From contig CALQTN020000011.1 in the NCBI GenBank assembly GCA_943333505.2, positions 1 through 64,000 of the forward strand: a stretch of DNA of 64,000 nucleotides. Direction: 5' to 3'. Below the pieces are notes generated by a model. The model did not search any database. It had not been told where the DNA came from and saw only the letters and a program-made list of their open reading frames with translations. Numbering within the stretch: the first letter of the stretch is position 1; the number at the start of each line of letters is the position of its first letter. The stretch comes from Asaia bogorensis. GTDB lineage: Bacteria > Pseudomonadota > Alphaproteobacteria > Acetobacterales > Acetobacteraceae. Positions 38,425 to 47,448 of this stretch are shown piece by piece. The position numbers were made by a program, and so were the translations under genes.

Positions 38425-39219
38425 ATGCCCGCGACCTATGAAACCCTGCTGCTGAGCGAACCGGCCGAGCATGTCCTGCAGGTGACCTTGAACCGGCCGG
38501 TTGTCATGAATGCCATGAATACCCAGATGGGGTTAGATATGCTGTCGGTGTTCGGCGGGTTGTGTGCCGACCCCGGCGCCTATCGCTGCATCATTCTGAC
38601 CGGGGCGGGCGACCGCGCGTTTTGTGCTGGCGGCGACCTCAAGCAGCGCCAGGGCATGACCGACGCGCAATGGCAGGCGCAGCATCTGATCTTCGAGCGC
38701 CAGGTGCGCGCGATGATCGCCTGCCCGATCCCGGTGATCGGGGCGATCAATGGCGCGGCCTATGGCGGTGGCTGCGAGATGACGTTGTGTTGCGATTTCG
38801 CCTATGCGTCCGAGACTGCCCGCTTTGCACTGACCGAAGTCACACTCGGGATCATGCCCGGCGCTGGTGGCACCCAGAATATGCCGCGCGCCACCGGGAT
38901 ACGTCGGGCCAAGGAAATTCTGCTGACCGGCCGCGCGTTTACTGCGGTGCAGGCGTTGGAATGGGGCGTGGTGAATGACGTTTGCACACCTGACGGATTG
39001 CTGCCGGCGGTGCTCGACACGGCCGTGCGGATTGCCGGCAACGCGCCGTTATCGGTTCGCCAGATCAAGCAATCGGTCAATGTCGGGATGCAAACCGACC
39101 TTGCCAGCGGATTGATGTTCGAGATCGAGGCCTATAACCGCCTGCCACCAACCGATGACCGGCGCGAAGGTGTTTCGGCGTTCAACGAGAAGCGGAGACC
39201 GGTGTTTCGGGGGCGCTGA
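38425..39219 (+). CDS. Enoyl-CoA hydratase/isomerase family protein
   Basis: A 264-residue crotonase-fold protein. The first oxyanion-hole segment is DRAFCAGGDLKQRQG; the second is NGAAYGGGCEMTLCCDFAYA. The Glu in FALTEVTLGIMPGAGGTQ matches the second catalytic glutamate of hydratases, while the first catalytic position (in GGCEMTL) also holds Glu, so water addition is plausible. AGGAGC precedes the ATG. It shares a 70-base divergent promoter gap with the CoA transferase gene. Confidence 0.9.
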   Translation: MPATYETLLLSEPAEHVLQVTLNRPVVMNAMNTQMGLDMLSVFGGLCADPGAYRCIILTGAGDRAFCAGGDLKQRQGMTDAQWQAQHLIFERQVRAMIACPIPVIGAINGAAYGGGCEMTLCCDFAYASETARFALTEVTLGIMPGAGGTQNMPRATGIRRAKEILLTGRAFTAVQALEWGVVNDVCTPDGLLPAVLDTAVRIAGNAPLSVRQIKQSVNVGMQTDLASGLMFEIEAYNRLPPTDDRREGVSAFNEKRRPVFRGR

Positions 39220-39362
39220 TTTGCGGGTTTGAGTCTACCAGGTCCCGCATATCGTCAAGATACAAATCATTAACATTCAGATGCAATCGGGGACAATTCA
39301 ACCTTTACGACGTCTTGCGATCTCGCTAAAACGAAATTATCACAGGAATAACGGAATTCAGG

Positions 39363-39545
39363 ATGACAAAAGCCCGGGTATTTGCCGATATGGCCCGCAG
39401 CATTGGCCTGCATAACGGGGTGTTGAGGATTGCGTTCGCGCAACTCGACGCGGAAGGTAAGTCAGAAGACGTGCTGGACCTGATGCTACCGCAATCTGAG
39501 ATCAAGAATCTCGTGGAAGCGCTTCGCAAACTTACCGCGCGCTAG
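39363..39545 (+). CDS. Small conserved-looking protein, 60 residues
   Basis: No function recognised. A compact alpha/beta pattern: helix MTKARVFADMARSIG, then strands GVLRIAFAQLDAEGK and VLDLMLPQ, then helix IKNLVEALRKL. I recall uncharacterised proteins of this layout (HNGV-x-R-I-x-F-x-Q-L) elsewhere in proteobacteria but cannot confirm. GGAA lies 8 bases before the ATG. The 143-base gap upstream is AT-richer and could carry its promoter; no clear boxes were seen. The next gene begins 78 bases later. Confidence 0.6.
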   Translation: MTKARVFADMARSIGLHNGVLRIAFAQLDAEGKSEDVLDLMLPQSEIKNLVEALRKLTAR

Positions 39546-39622
39546 GCACTTCAGCCGCTCGCGTGCGGATAAGTATAAATCCGGCTTTGCACCCGCCTGA
39601 CTGATCAGGCAAGGATGCGGCG

Positions 39623-41245
39623 ATGAAACTTCCCGCCGCCATCGCTCCGCTGCGACATAAGCTTTTTCGCCTGCTGTGGACCACCAATCTGGTGGTCTCG
39701 GTGGGCGTATGGCTGCAGAATACCGGGGCGGGCTGGTTGATGACCACGCTGGCCCCGGATGCCTTGACGGTCAGCATGGTGCAGATGGCCACCATCCTGC
39801 CGATGTTGCTGTTGGCGCTCCCGGCTGGCGCACTCGCTGATATCGTCGATCGTCGGCTGTTCATCATGATCACCCAAGGATGGATGCTCGCCGCCGCTGG
39901 CGGTTTGGCGCTGCTGACCTATGCCGGGATGACGGATGCGAGCCTGCTGCTCGCCTTCACCTTTGCCATCGGGCTTGGTCAGGCGATGAACAACCCGGCC
40001 TGGGGCTCGGTCATGGCCGAGTCGGTGCCGCGCAACGATCTGGTCCAGGCGATCACCCTCAACGGCATTGGCTTCAATCTGGCGCGCGCCGTGGGCCCGG
40101 CATTGGCCGGGGTGCTGGTGCTGATGGGCGGGCCGGCGCTGGCCTTTGGGTTGAATGCGCTGAGCTACCTTGCGGTTATCATAGCATTGATGACGTGGCA
40201 TCGCCGGCCGCGCAGTCCCAGCCTGCCGCGCGAACATCTGGTGGCCGCGATGCGGGCCGGGGTGCGCTTTGTGCGCCATACCCCGGTGATGCAGGCGGCG
40301 ATGATCCGGACCGGGTGTTTTTTCTTTGCCGCCGCTGCGCCCTGGGCTGTGCTGCCGCTGATCGTCAAACAGCAATTACGTATGGAAGCGGGCACCTACG
40401 GCCTGTTGCTTGGCCTGATGGGCGCCGGCGGCGTAACGGCTGGTCTGCTGCTGCCGCAAATCCGCCACCGGTTCTCGCGCGGCAACACAGTGTTCGGCTC
40501 GGGCCTTGTCAGCTGCCTGGGCATGGCGCTGGTCGGCATTGCCCAGCATTGGCTGCTGGCAGCCCTCGGAATGGTGTTGTTCGGCATCGGCTGGGTGGCG
40601 GCGTCGTCGGTGGCACAAGGGGCGGCACAGTTGGCTGCCCCTCCCTGGGTGCGGTCGCGCGCACTGGCGATCTATCAGCTCGGCTTCAATTTCGCGATGA
40701 TTGCCGGCACGTTATTCTGGGGGTGGCTGGGGACCGAGATCGGCCTGTCCGATGCCATGCTGGCTGCGGCGGCCACCGGGGTGGGGCTGTCAGTGCTGGC
40801 CCGCGGTGCCAATATCGACACCGAGCCCACCACACTCTCCCCTATCCCGCTCGACGCGGCCCCTGCCCCCGAAGCGGTTGATCCCGAACTCATCGGGTTG
40901 GTCAGCGAGGCGCGCAACCGGGTGATGGAATGGCAGCGCTATCGGATTGCCAGCGACAACGCCGACGCGTTCCTGGCTGCGATGGCCGAGGTTCGCGACG
41001 TTCGCAGCCGCGCCGGCGCGGTTGGCTGGCAGCTTTACGAGGACATCGCCCATGCCGATGGCTGGGTCGAGGTCTGGACGGTGGAGAACTGGACTGACCA
41101 TCTGCGCGAGGCCACACGCCTCAGCGGCGCAGATCGCGCGGTGCTGGCGCAGGCCATGGCGTTGCATATCGGCACGCCAATCGTGCCAAGCCGCTTCATC
41201 GCGGTTGCCCCGCATCGGCTGCCGGATAGGCCGCGCCTCAACTAG
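39623..41245 (+). CDS. MFS transporter of the transmembrane secretion effector type, with C-terminal soluble domain
   Basis: A 540-residue protein. The first about 405 residues form ten to twelve membrane helices of the MFS_3 group (LRHKLFRLLWTTNLVVSVGVW at the start, then the ADIVDRRLF loop). After a linker rich in Pro and Ala (about 405-425) a soluble part of roughly 110 residues follows. It contains AFLAAMAEVRDVRSRAGAVGWQLYED and VEVWTVENWTDHLREATRLS, which looks like a ferredoxin-like monooxygenase-type barrel. This arrangement is known for the family. Exported compound unknown. Confidence 0.85.
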   Translation: MKLPAAIAPLRHKLFRLLWTTNLVVSVGVWLQNTGAGWLMTTLAPDALTVSMVQMATILPMLLLALPAGALADIVDRRLFIMITQGWMLAAAGGLALLTYAGMTDASLLLAFTFAIGLGQAMNNPAWGSVMAESVPRNDLVQAITLNGIGFNLARAVGPALAGVLVLMGGPALAFGLNALSYLAVIIALMTWHRRPRSPSLPREHLVAAMRAGVRFVRHTPVMQAAMIRTGCFFFAAAAPWAVLPLIVKQQLRMEAGTYGLLLGLMGAGGVTAGLLLPQIRHRFSRGNTVFGSGLVSCLGMALVGIAQHWLLAALGMVLFGIGWVAASSVAQGAAQLAAPPWVRSRALAIYQLGFNFAMIAGTLFWGWLGTEIGLSDAMLAAAATGVGLSVLARGANIDTEPTTLSPIPLDAAPAPEAVDPELIGLVSEARNRVMEWQRYRIASDNADAFLAAMAEVRDVRSRAGAVGWQLYEDIAHADGWVEVWTVENWTDHLREATRLSGADRAVLAQAMALHIGTPIVPSRFIAVAPHRLPDRPRLN

Positions 41246-41299
41246 GTTGCAGCGAAGGGGTCGCTTTGGCTAAAGTCCCCCCCAGAACGGGAACACAGC

Positions 41300-43273
41300 A
41301 TGAACGATCTTTTCGGCGGCGCCAAAGCCGAGACCACGGGCAACGACTATACGGCCAAGGATATTGAGGTTCTTGAGGGCCTCGAACCCGTGCGCCGCCG
41401 GCCCGGCATGTATATTGGCGGCACTGATGAAGCGGCGCTGCATCACCTCGCCGCCGAAGTGCTTGATAACGCGATGGACGAGGCCGTTGCTGGCCATGCC
41501 AGCACGATCGAGATGTCGCTTGAAGCCGGCAATTGGCTCACCGTGCGCGACAATGGCCGTGGCATCCCGGTTGACCCGCATCCAAAATTCAAAAACCTCA
41601 GTGCATTAGAGGTTATTCTCACCACCTTGCATTCAGGCGGCAAGTTCAGCGGGAAGGCTTATGACACATCAGGCGGCTTGCACGGCGTTGGGTCGTCGGT
41701 GGTCAATGCGCTGTCCGATGTGATGGAGGTGGAGGTCGCGCGCGACCGGGTGCTGTGGAAACAAAGTTATGCGCGCGGCAAACCGACCACCAAACTGATC
41801 AATGCGGGCGCGGTGCAGAACCGGCGCGGCACGCAAATCCGCTTTCATCCGGATGAGCAGATTTTCGCCAAGCTGCAATTTATCGCCTCGCGCCTCTACC
41901 GGCTCTGCCGATCGAAGGCTTATCTGTTTCGTGGGGTGCAAATCCGCTGGTCCTGCGCGCCAGAGCTGATCAGGGACGACACCCCCGCCCAGGCGGTTTT
42001 GCATTTCCCCGGCGGCCTGCGCGACTCGCTTGAAGCCGATATTGGCGGCGCGGCATTGGTCGCCACGCCGTGGTCCGGCGACGGCGATCTGGCGGCGGCG
42101 GCAGATGGCCGCCCGGCCGGACGGCTGGAATGGGCGGTCGCCTGGCTCGAACAAGGCGATGGGTTTCTGCACAGCTACGCCAACACCGTGCCGACCGCGC
42201 AAGGCGGCACCCATGAAACCGGGTTTCGCAACGCCTTGTTGCGCGGACTGCGCGGCTGGGGCGAACATCGCGGCAACAAGCGCGCCGCCGCAGTGGTCGC
42301 CGATGACGTCGCCACCGGGTTGGTCGCCAAGTTATCGGTGTTTCTGCGCGATCCGCAATTCCAGGGCCAGACCAAGGAAAAGCTCACCTCCCCCGAGGCG
42401 ACCAAGTTGGTCGAACAGGCATTGCGTGACCGGTTCGACCATTTTCTCGCCGGCGACCCAACGCTTGCCGATAACCTCCTGAGCTTTGTGATCGAACGCG
42501 CCGAGGAACGCATTCGCCGCAAGGAATTGAAGGACACCCCACGCAAAACCGCGACGCGGCGCCTGCGCCTGCCCGGTAAACTCGCTGATTGCTCCGTCGA
42601 GGACGCGTCTCGCACCGAGTTATTCCTGGTCGAGGGCGACAGCGCCGGCGGGTCGGCCAAGCAGGCACGCGACCGGGCGACCCAGGCGGTGCTGCCGTTG
42701 CGCGGTAAAATCCTCAATGTCGCAAGTGCATCCACCGAAAAGCTGCGGCAAAATCAGGAACTCAAGGACCTGGTCGAAGCGCTCGGCTGTGGCGTCGGCG
42801 ATCGCTTTGACCGCACCAGGCTGCGCTATGGCCGCATCATCGTGATGACGGATGCCGACGTCGATGGCGCCCATATCGCAAGCCTGCTGATGACGTTCTT
42901 CTACCGCGAATTGCCGGAACTGGTGCGCGGCGGGCATCTCTATCTGGCGCAGCCGCCGCTCTATCGATTGGTTCAAGGCGCGAAGTCGGTTTACGCGATG
43001 GACGATGACGATCTGGTGAAAAAGCGGGCTTTGTTCAAACCCAACGCCAAGATCGATGTCAGCCGGTTCAAAGGACTCGGCGAAATGCCGGCCGCGGTGC
43101 TGAAGGAAACCACGATGGACCCGAAAAAACGCACGCTGTTGAAGATGATGACACCGTCGGATGAGCGGGCGCGGACCAATGATCTGGTGGAAAGCCTGAT
43201 GGGACGGCGGCCGGAGTTGCGGTTTCAGTTTATTCAGGAGAACGCTAAATTGGTGGCGGAAGTGGATATTTAG
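41300..43273 (+). CDS. parE: DNA topoisomerase IV subunit B
   Basis: A 657-residue ATPase subunit of topoisomerase IV, which unlinks daughter chromosomes. The GHKL ATP site is clear: EVLDNAMDEA, DNGRGIPV, TLHSGGKFSG and GLHGVGSSVVNALS. The TOPRIM metal site follows: LVEGDSAGGSAKQARDRATQ, and DADVDGAHI. At 657 residues without the long GyrB insert, and with the TQAVLPLRGKILNV motif, ParE is preferred over GyrB. The gene stands alone with a dispersed repeat right after its stop. Confidence 0.93.
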   Translation: MNDLFGGAKAETTGNDYTAKDIEVLEGLEPVRRRPGMYIGGTDEAALHHLAAEVLDNAMDEAVAGHASTIEMSLEAGNWLTVRDNGRGIPVDPHPKFKNLSALEVILTTLHSGGKFSGKAYDTSGGLHGVGSSVVNALSDVMEVEVARDRVLWKQSYARGKPTTKLINAGAVQNRRGTQIRFHPDEQIFAKLQFIASRLYRLCRSKAYLFRGVQIRWSCAPELIRDDTPAQAVLHFPGGLRDSLEADIGGAALVATPWSGDGDLAAAADGRPAGRLEWAVAWLEQGDGFLHSYANTVPTAQGGTHETGFRNALLRGLRGWGEHRGNKRAAAVVADDVATGLVAKLSVFLRDPQFQGQTKEKLTSPEATKLVEQALRDRFDHFLAGDPTLADNLLSFVIERAEERIRRKELKDTPRKTATRRLRLPGKLADCSVEDASRTELFLVEGDSAGGSAKQARDRATQAVLPLRGKILNVASASTEKLRQNQELKDLVEALGCGVGDRFDRTRLRYGRIIVMTDADVDGAHIASLLMTFFYRELPELVRGGHLYLAQPPLYRLVQGAKSVYAMDDDDLVKKRALFKPNAKIDVSRFKGLGEMPAAVLKETTMDPKKRTLLKMMTPSDERARTNDLVESLMGRRPELRFQFIQENAKLVAEVDI

Positions 43274-43282
43274 GCAAAGCAC

Positions 43283-43399
43283 GGAAGGTCTTCTTTTTGT
43301 GAACAAAAAAAGCAAAAAAACTTCATCCATTGTTGCCGTTGGCGTGGGACCGCAGAGGATTCCCTAGCCAGCGGCAACAAATCATAAAAAAACTGCTTA
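43283..43399. repeat. Dispersed repeat family B, copy 5 (near complete)
   Basis: Left end GGAAGGTCTTCTTTTTGTGAACAAAAA (from 43283, 10 bases after the parE stop) folds into a hairpin. The inner arms TGTTGCCGTTGGC and GCCAGCGGCAACA are inverse copies with one mismatch. The right end AAAAAACTGCTTA brings in TTA (43397-43399), the stop of the minus-strand binding-protein gene (AAG TAA GCA). It fills the gap between two converging genes. Confidence 0.7.
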
Positions 43400-44614
43400 C
43401 TTCATCAAATAACACCCAGCCTCAGCCGGTGTCCGCCATACCTGCTCGTGCGGCACAGTCGCCACAATTTTGTAAACGTCGTACGGCTCCTTCGATTCTG
43501 CCGGCGTCTTGACTTCGACCAGGTACATCGGCCGTAACGTGGTGCCATCGGCGCGGATCTGGACGTTCTTCATTTCGAAGCTGTTGATCGGGGTGGCCTT
43601 CATCTTCGCCATCACCTGTTCGCCTTCAACAGTGCCAGTCGCCTTCACCGCCTGCAGGTAATGGCTGACCGCGCTATAGGCGCCCGATTGCAGGAAGGTT
43701 GGCGCGCGGCCATTGAAGCGGGCCATAAATTTACGGCTCCAGGCGCGGGTTTCCGCGTCCTTGTCCCAGTAGAACGGCACAGTGAACTGCATGCCCTTCG
43801 CCGCCGGCAGGCCAATGGCGACGATGGTGTTGATGGTGGTGCCGGTCGATGCCAGGACCTGGCCCCTGCCGGTGATGTTGAACTCGGCCGCCTGCTTCAC
43901 CGCATTGGTGAAATCGGCGCCGGCATTGGCTAACGCGATAACCTTGGCGCCGCTGGCCTGGGCCTGGATCAACTGGGCAGAGTAATCGGTGGTGCCGAGC
44001 GGGTGTTTCACCGTCCCGAGCACGCGACCGCCAGCCTCCTTGATGAACTGGGTGGCGCCGGCTTCCATCGCGGCACCGAAAGCATAGTCGACGGTAATGA
44101 AATACCAGGTGTCCTTGCCCGCTGCGACCAGCGCCTTGGTCACAGCTTTCGGCGTCGCGTAGGTGTCGTATTCAAAATTGATCGACATCGGCGTGCAGGC
44201 CTTGCCGGTCAGATCGGCCGAACCGCTCCCTGCAATCAGAAATGGTTTTTTTGCCTCCGCCATCAGTGGCGCCACCCCTAGCGCAATCGGGGAGATGGAA
44301 AACGTCAGAATGGTATCGACCTTCTCGACCGCGAGCCATTGCCTTACCATCGACACCCCGACATCCGGCTTGTTCTGATCATCGCCGATCACCAGCTCAA
44401 TCGGCCGGCCAAGCACGCTGCCGCCGAAATCCTCGATCGCCATGCGGGCCGCGAGCACCGAGCCCGGACCACCATTATCGGCATACGGGCCGGACTGATC
44501 GCCGATGATGCCGATTTTGAGCGGCTGTGCGACGACCGGCGTCGCAGCCAGTCCAAGACAAATGGCGCTCGCGAGCAGACGCTGGCGCGGTGTAACGGTA
44601 AAACTGACAAACAT
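43397..44614 (-). CDS. Branched-chain amino acid-type ABC transporter substrate-binding protein
   Basis: A 405-residue Leu/Ile/Val-type periplasmic binding protein. The signal peptide ends near residue 29 (VVAQ), then PLKIGIIGDQSGPYADNGGPGSVLAARMAIEDFGG opens the first lobe as two short blocks. ITVDYAFGAAMEAGATQFI and GTTDYSAQLIQAQASGA are typical of the second lobe. No permease or ATPase genes adjoin it, so it is an orphan receptor for an importer encoded elsewhere. Aromatic or short carboxylic acids are also common ligands of this group. Confidence 0.88.
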   Translation of the reverse strand: MFVSFTVTPRQRLLASAICLGLAATPVVAQPLKIGIIGDQSGPYADNGGPGSVLAARMAIEDFGGSVLGRPIELVIGDDQNKPDVGVSMVRQWLAVEKVDTILTFSISPIALGVAPLMAEAKKPFLIAGSGSADLTGKACTPMSINFEYDTYATPKAVTKALVAAGKDTWYFITVDYAFGAAMEAGATQFIKEAGGRVLGTVKHPLGTTDYSAQLIQAQASGAKVIALANAGADFTNAVKQAAEFNITGRGQVLASTGTTINTIVAIGLPAAKGMQFTVPFYWDKDAETRAWSRKFMARFNGRAPTFLQSGAYSAVSHYLQAVKATGTVEGEQVMAKMKATPINSFEMKNVQIRADGTTLRPMYLVEVKTPAESKEPYDVYKIVATVPHEQVWRTPAEAGCYLMK

Positions 44615-44745
44615 GATCGTGTTTCCCCTGGAGCCTGTTATTTTCCCTCATCGATCATGCCATGAAGCGCCGCATCGGGCCAAATCGACGGCATGGCGCA
44701 GGGCGATTTCACTGACATGAAATTTTTCACCCCAGCCCGCAGGCT

Positions 44746-44774
44746 TTGACATCCCTGCTCTATCTGCCATCACT
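44746..44774 (+). promoter_or_regulatory. Possible promoter for the luciferase-like monooxygenase gene
   Basis: A perfect TTGACA box lies at 44746-44751, 54 bases before the ATG at 44806. The -10 position after 17 bases (ATCACT) is poor, so only the -35 box supports the call. It lies in a 191-base divergent gap shared with the binding-protein gene. Confidence 0.3.
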
Positions 44775-44805
44775 ACAGCAAGAACATGTGGCGGAGGGCC
44801 GGAAA

Positions 44806-46110
44806 ATGAAATTTGGGGTATTCTACGAATTGCAGCTTCCGCGTCCGTGGACGCAAGATTCCGAATACAATATCGTCCAGCAGGCCCTCGATCAGATCGA
44901 ACTTGCCGACAAACTCGGTTTTGATTGCGTCTGGGAGGTCGAGCATCACTTCCTTGAAGAATATTCGCATTCCTCCGCCCCCGAAGTGTTCCTCGCCGCC
45001 TGCACCCAGCGCACCAAACAAATCCGTATTGGCCACGGCATCAACCTGACGGCGCCGAAATACAACCAGCCGCAGCGCGTCGCGGAACGGGTCGCGATGC
45101 TCGATCTGCTGTCGAACGGGCGGGTCGAATGGGGCAGCGGCGAATCGGGATCGCTGATGGAAATGGATGGCTTCGGCATCGATCCCAAGGACAAGGGGGC
45201 GATGTGGCGCGAAGGCACCGAGCAGGCCGCCAACATGATGGCGATGACGCCCTATCCCGGCTTTCAGGGCGTGCATTTCTCCATGCCCGCACGCAACGTG
45301 ATCCCCAAGCCACGGCAAAACCCGCATCCGCCAATGTGGCTGGCCTGTTCGCGCCGCGACAGCATTCTGCGCGCAGCCCGCAACGGCATGGGCGCGTTGG
45401 TGTTCGGCTTTGTCACCCCCGATCAGGCCGCCGAGTGGATAAAAGAGTATTACGCGATCATCAAATCCGATGAATGCGTGCCGCTGGGCCACAGCGTGAA
45501 CGCCAATTTTGCCTGCCTCGCCGGCATGTCGGTGCACCCCGACGCCGACGAAGCCGCGCGCCGGGGCACAGATGGGTTTCGCTTCTTCGGCTATTCGCTC
45601 GCCCATTACGGCATCTTCGGCACCCATCAACCGGGTGTCACCAATGTCTGGGATCGTTTCGAGGAAGTCCGCGACCAGATGCCAGCGACACCTGGCGAAT
45701 GCGCGATCGGCACGCCGCAAGCGGTAAAAGCCAATCTCAAGGCATTTGCCGATGCCGGGGTCGACCAGATGATTTTCATCCAGCAATGCGGCAAGAACCA
45801 GCACGGCCACATCATGGAGGCGATGGAGTTGTTCGCGTCCGAGGTCATGCCCGACTTCAAGGCCGCTGAACCCGCCCGCGAAGCCGCCAAGCAGGCGGAA
45901 CTGGCGCCCTATTTCGCGGCTGCTCTGGCGCGCAAGCCGCGAATGGCGCCGCTCGAAACCGTGCCCGAAGTCATGGCGCTGGGCCGCAAACTGCAGGTTG
46001 AAACCGGGCTGGATTACTCCAACGCCGGCGGGGTCTATTCCGACAAGACCCGCGGTGGCTCCATTCCGGTGCCAATGTCCGATCCAGCGCTCCTGAAAGC
46101 CAAAGGATAA
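44806..46110 (+). CDS. Luciferase-like (bacterial luciferase family) flavin-dependent monooxygenase
   Basis: A 434-residue TIM-barrel oxidoreductase using F420 or FMNH2. MKFGVFYELQLPRPW and VWEVEHHFLEEYSHSSAPEV match the barrel start and its conserved EHH segment, followed by IRIGHGINLTAPKYNQP and VEWGSGESGS. The start at 44806 begins at the family motif and is preceded by GGAGGG. A 20-residue upstream extension is unlikely. The C-terminal about 80 residues extend beyond the usual barrel. It is followed after 6 bases by a CMD-family gene, forming an operon. Substrate unknown. Confidence 0.88.
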   Translation: MKFGVFYELQLPRPWTQDSEYNIVQQALDQIELADKLGFDCVWEVEHHFLEEYSHSSAPEVFLAACTQRTKQIRIGHGINLTAPKYNQPQRVAERVAMLDLLSNGRVEWGSGESGSLMEMDGFGIDPKDKGAMWREGTEQAANMMAMTPYPGFQGVHFSMPARNVIPKPRQNPHPPMWLACSRRDSILRAARNGMGALVFGFVTPDQAAEWIKEYYAIIKSDECVPLGHSVNANFACLAGMSVHPDADEAARRGTDGFRFFGYSLAHYGIFGTHQPGVTNVWDRFEEVRDQMPATPGECAIGTPQAVKANLKAFADAGVDQMIFIQQCGKNQHGHIMEAMELFASEVMPDFKAAEPAREAAKQAELAPYFAAALARKPRMAPLETVPEVMALGRKLQVETGLDYSNAGGVYSDKTRGGSIPVPMSDPALLKAKG

Positions 46111-46116
46111 CCCGCT

Positions 46117-46875
46117 ATGGAACTCACCGAAGCCCAACAGAAATTCAAGGAAGACTATATCAAGGCGCGCGGCTACTGGGTCGCGTTCAATGATGGCCTG
46201 CTGAAATACAGCCAGGATTTTCTAGAAACCTATCTCCGCTACGCCGCTCTGCCAGCGCGAACCGGCCCGCTGAGCGAGCGCATGTGCGAACTGATCTATG
46301 TCGCGGTCGATGCGTCGTCGACCCATTTATTCGCCGAAGGCTTGAAGGTCCATGTCCGCCGCGCGCTCGCCATGGGTGCCAGCGTGCATGACGTGATCGA
46401 GACCTTGCAGCTTGCCACCGCCCAGGGCCTTGAAGGCGTCACCATGGGCGTCGAAATCCTGGTCGAGGAATTGCAGGCGGCCGGTCAGGATACCGGGTTC
46501 CTCGGTGGCGCACTGACCGCCGAGCAGGAAACACTGCGCGTCGCCTATACCGCGCGCTTCGGAGACTGGCCGGCATTCGCAGACCAACTGCTGCGCCTGT
46601 CGCCGGCTTATTTCGAGGTGATGACCGAGCTTCTCGCCGCGCCGTCAGTGACCGGCGCTTTGTCCTACGCCGAACAATGCCTGATCAATGTGGCACTCAA
46701 TGCCTGCCTCACCCATCAGAATCCGGCCGGCACCAGGTTGCATATCGCCCGCGCCATTCGTGCGGGTGCGACCAAGGAGGAAATCCTCGAGGCGATCCAG
46801 TTGACCGCCCATCTCGGCGTTCATGCCTGTGTGCTGGGTGTGCCGATGCTGGTCAGCGCCGCTGAGCGAAAATGA
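46117..46875 (+). CDS. Carboxymuconolactone decarboxylase-family protein, two-domain
   Basis: A 252-residue protein with two tandem CMD-like helical domains (about residues 50-120 and 175-245). The first reads ELIYVAVDASSTHLFAEGLKVHVRRALAMGAS, given here only as a pattern of Glu, Ser and His; the second has LNACLTHQNPAGTRLHIARA. Neither has the Cys-x-x-Cys of AhpD peroxidases, so redox activity is unlikely and a lyase or binding role is more plausible. It is coupled to the luciferase-like gene before it. Six bases separate its stop from that of the next, opposite gene. Confidence 0.85.
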   Translation: MELTEAQQKFKEDYIKARGYWVAFNDGLLKYSQDFLETYLRYAALPARTGPLSERMCELIYVAVDASSTHLFAEGLKVHVRRALAMGASVHDVIETLQLATAQGLEGVTMGVEILVEELQAAGQDTGFLGGALTAEQETLRVAYTARFGDWPAFADQLLRLSPAYFEVMTELLAAPSVTGALSYAEQCLINVALNACLTHQNPAGTRLHIARAIRAGATKEEILEAIQLTAHLGVHACVLGVPMLVSAAERK

Positions 46876-46881
46876 TGTCGC

Positions 46882-47448
46882 TTATCTCGGTTCTCCCAAC
46901 GACAGCATCAGGCGGTTCGCCCAGTTAAAAAAAGCCGCGCCATGGATCGCGTCGGCAATCGCCAGATCATCCAACCCGACCGCGCGCAAGGCGGCGATAT
47001 CGGCGCCCCCGAAGCCGGTCGGGGTTTCGGTCAGCGCCACCGAGGCTGCCACCACCGCGTTCCAGCGCGGATCGAGATCGACCTCCACGCCATCAGCCAG
47101 CATCCGGTCCACATCGGCGCCTCGCTTGGAGAAATGGCTGGCGAAACGGGCATGGACCGATGCGCAATAGATGCAGCCATTCAGCCGCGAGGTCGCCGCT
47201 GCCGCCAGTTCGCGCTCAGCGCGCGGCAAGCCGGCATTTGGGTTGTAGAAGATGTCCTTGTCGGTACGGGTGCGGGCACCAAGAATATCCGGATCGCGCG
47301 CCAGAAGCATGAAATAGGCCGATTTGGCACGGGCCGGATCGACCAGACCATCCCAATGGCGGGGGGTAAGCTCTTCGGCCGGCAAGGGCGGCAACCAGGG
47401 CAGCCAGTCAAGTTGGGCCTGGGTGAAAATTGTCGGGTGGGTGGACAT
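46882..47448 (-). CDS. AhpD-like alkylhydroperoxidase domain protein (Avi_7169-like)
   Basis: A 188-residue protein with the complete AhpD active-site pattern C92-x-x-C95-x-x-x-H99 (GCIYCASVHARF) preceded by ERELAAAATSRLN. Such proteins reduce peroxides with electrons from a thioredoxin- or lipoamide-type partner. From memory it resembles the group named after Agrobacterium Avi_7169. It overlaps the upstream CMD gene (TGATG), so it is the last gene of an operon with that gene, a luciferase-like monooxygenase and a complete ABC importer. I set the start at 47448; the longer frame runs into the neighbour. Confidence 0.85.
   Translation of the reverse strand: MSTHPTIFTQAQLDWLPWLPPLPAEELTPRHWDGLVDPARAKSAYFMLLARDPDILGARTRTDKDIFYNPNAGLPRAERELAAAATSRLNGCIYCASVHARFASHFSKRGADVDRMLADGVEVDLDPRWNAVVAASVALTETPTGFGGADIAALRAVGLDDLAIADAIHGAAFFNWANRLMLSLGEPR

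Noticed and set aside
41300-43273. Assignment as gyrase subunit B
   Set aside because: Length of 657 and absence of the GyrB-specific insert favour ParE, although the two families are close.
44773-46137. 454-residue open frame antisense to the luciferase-like gene
   Set aside because: Same length as the real gene and Gly/His/Phe-rich, as expected of a reverse-complement shadow. The plus-strand protein has clear family motifs.
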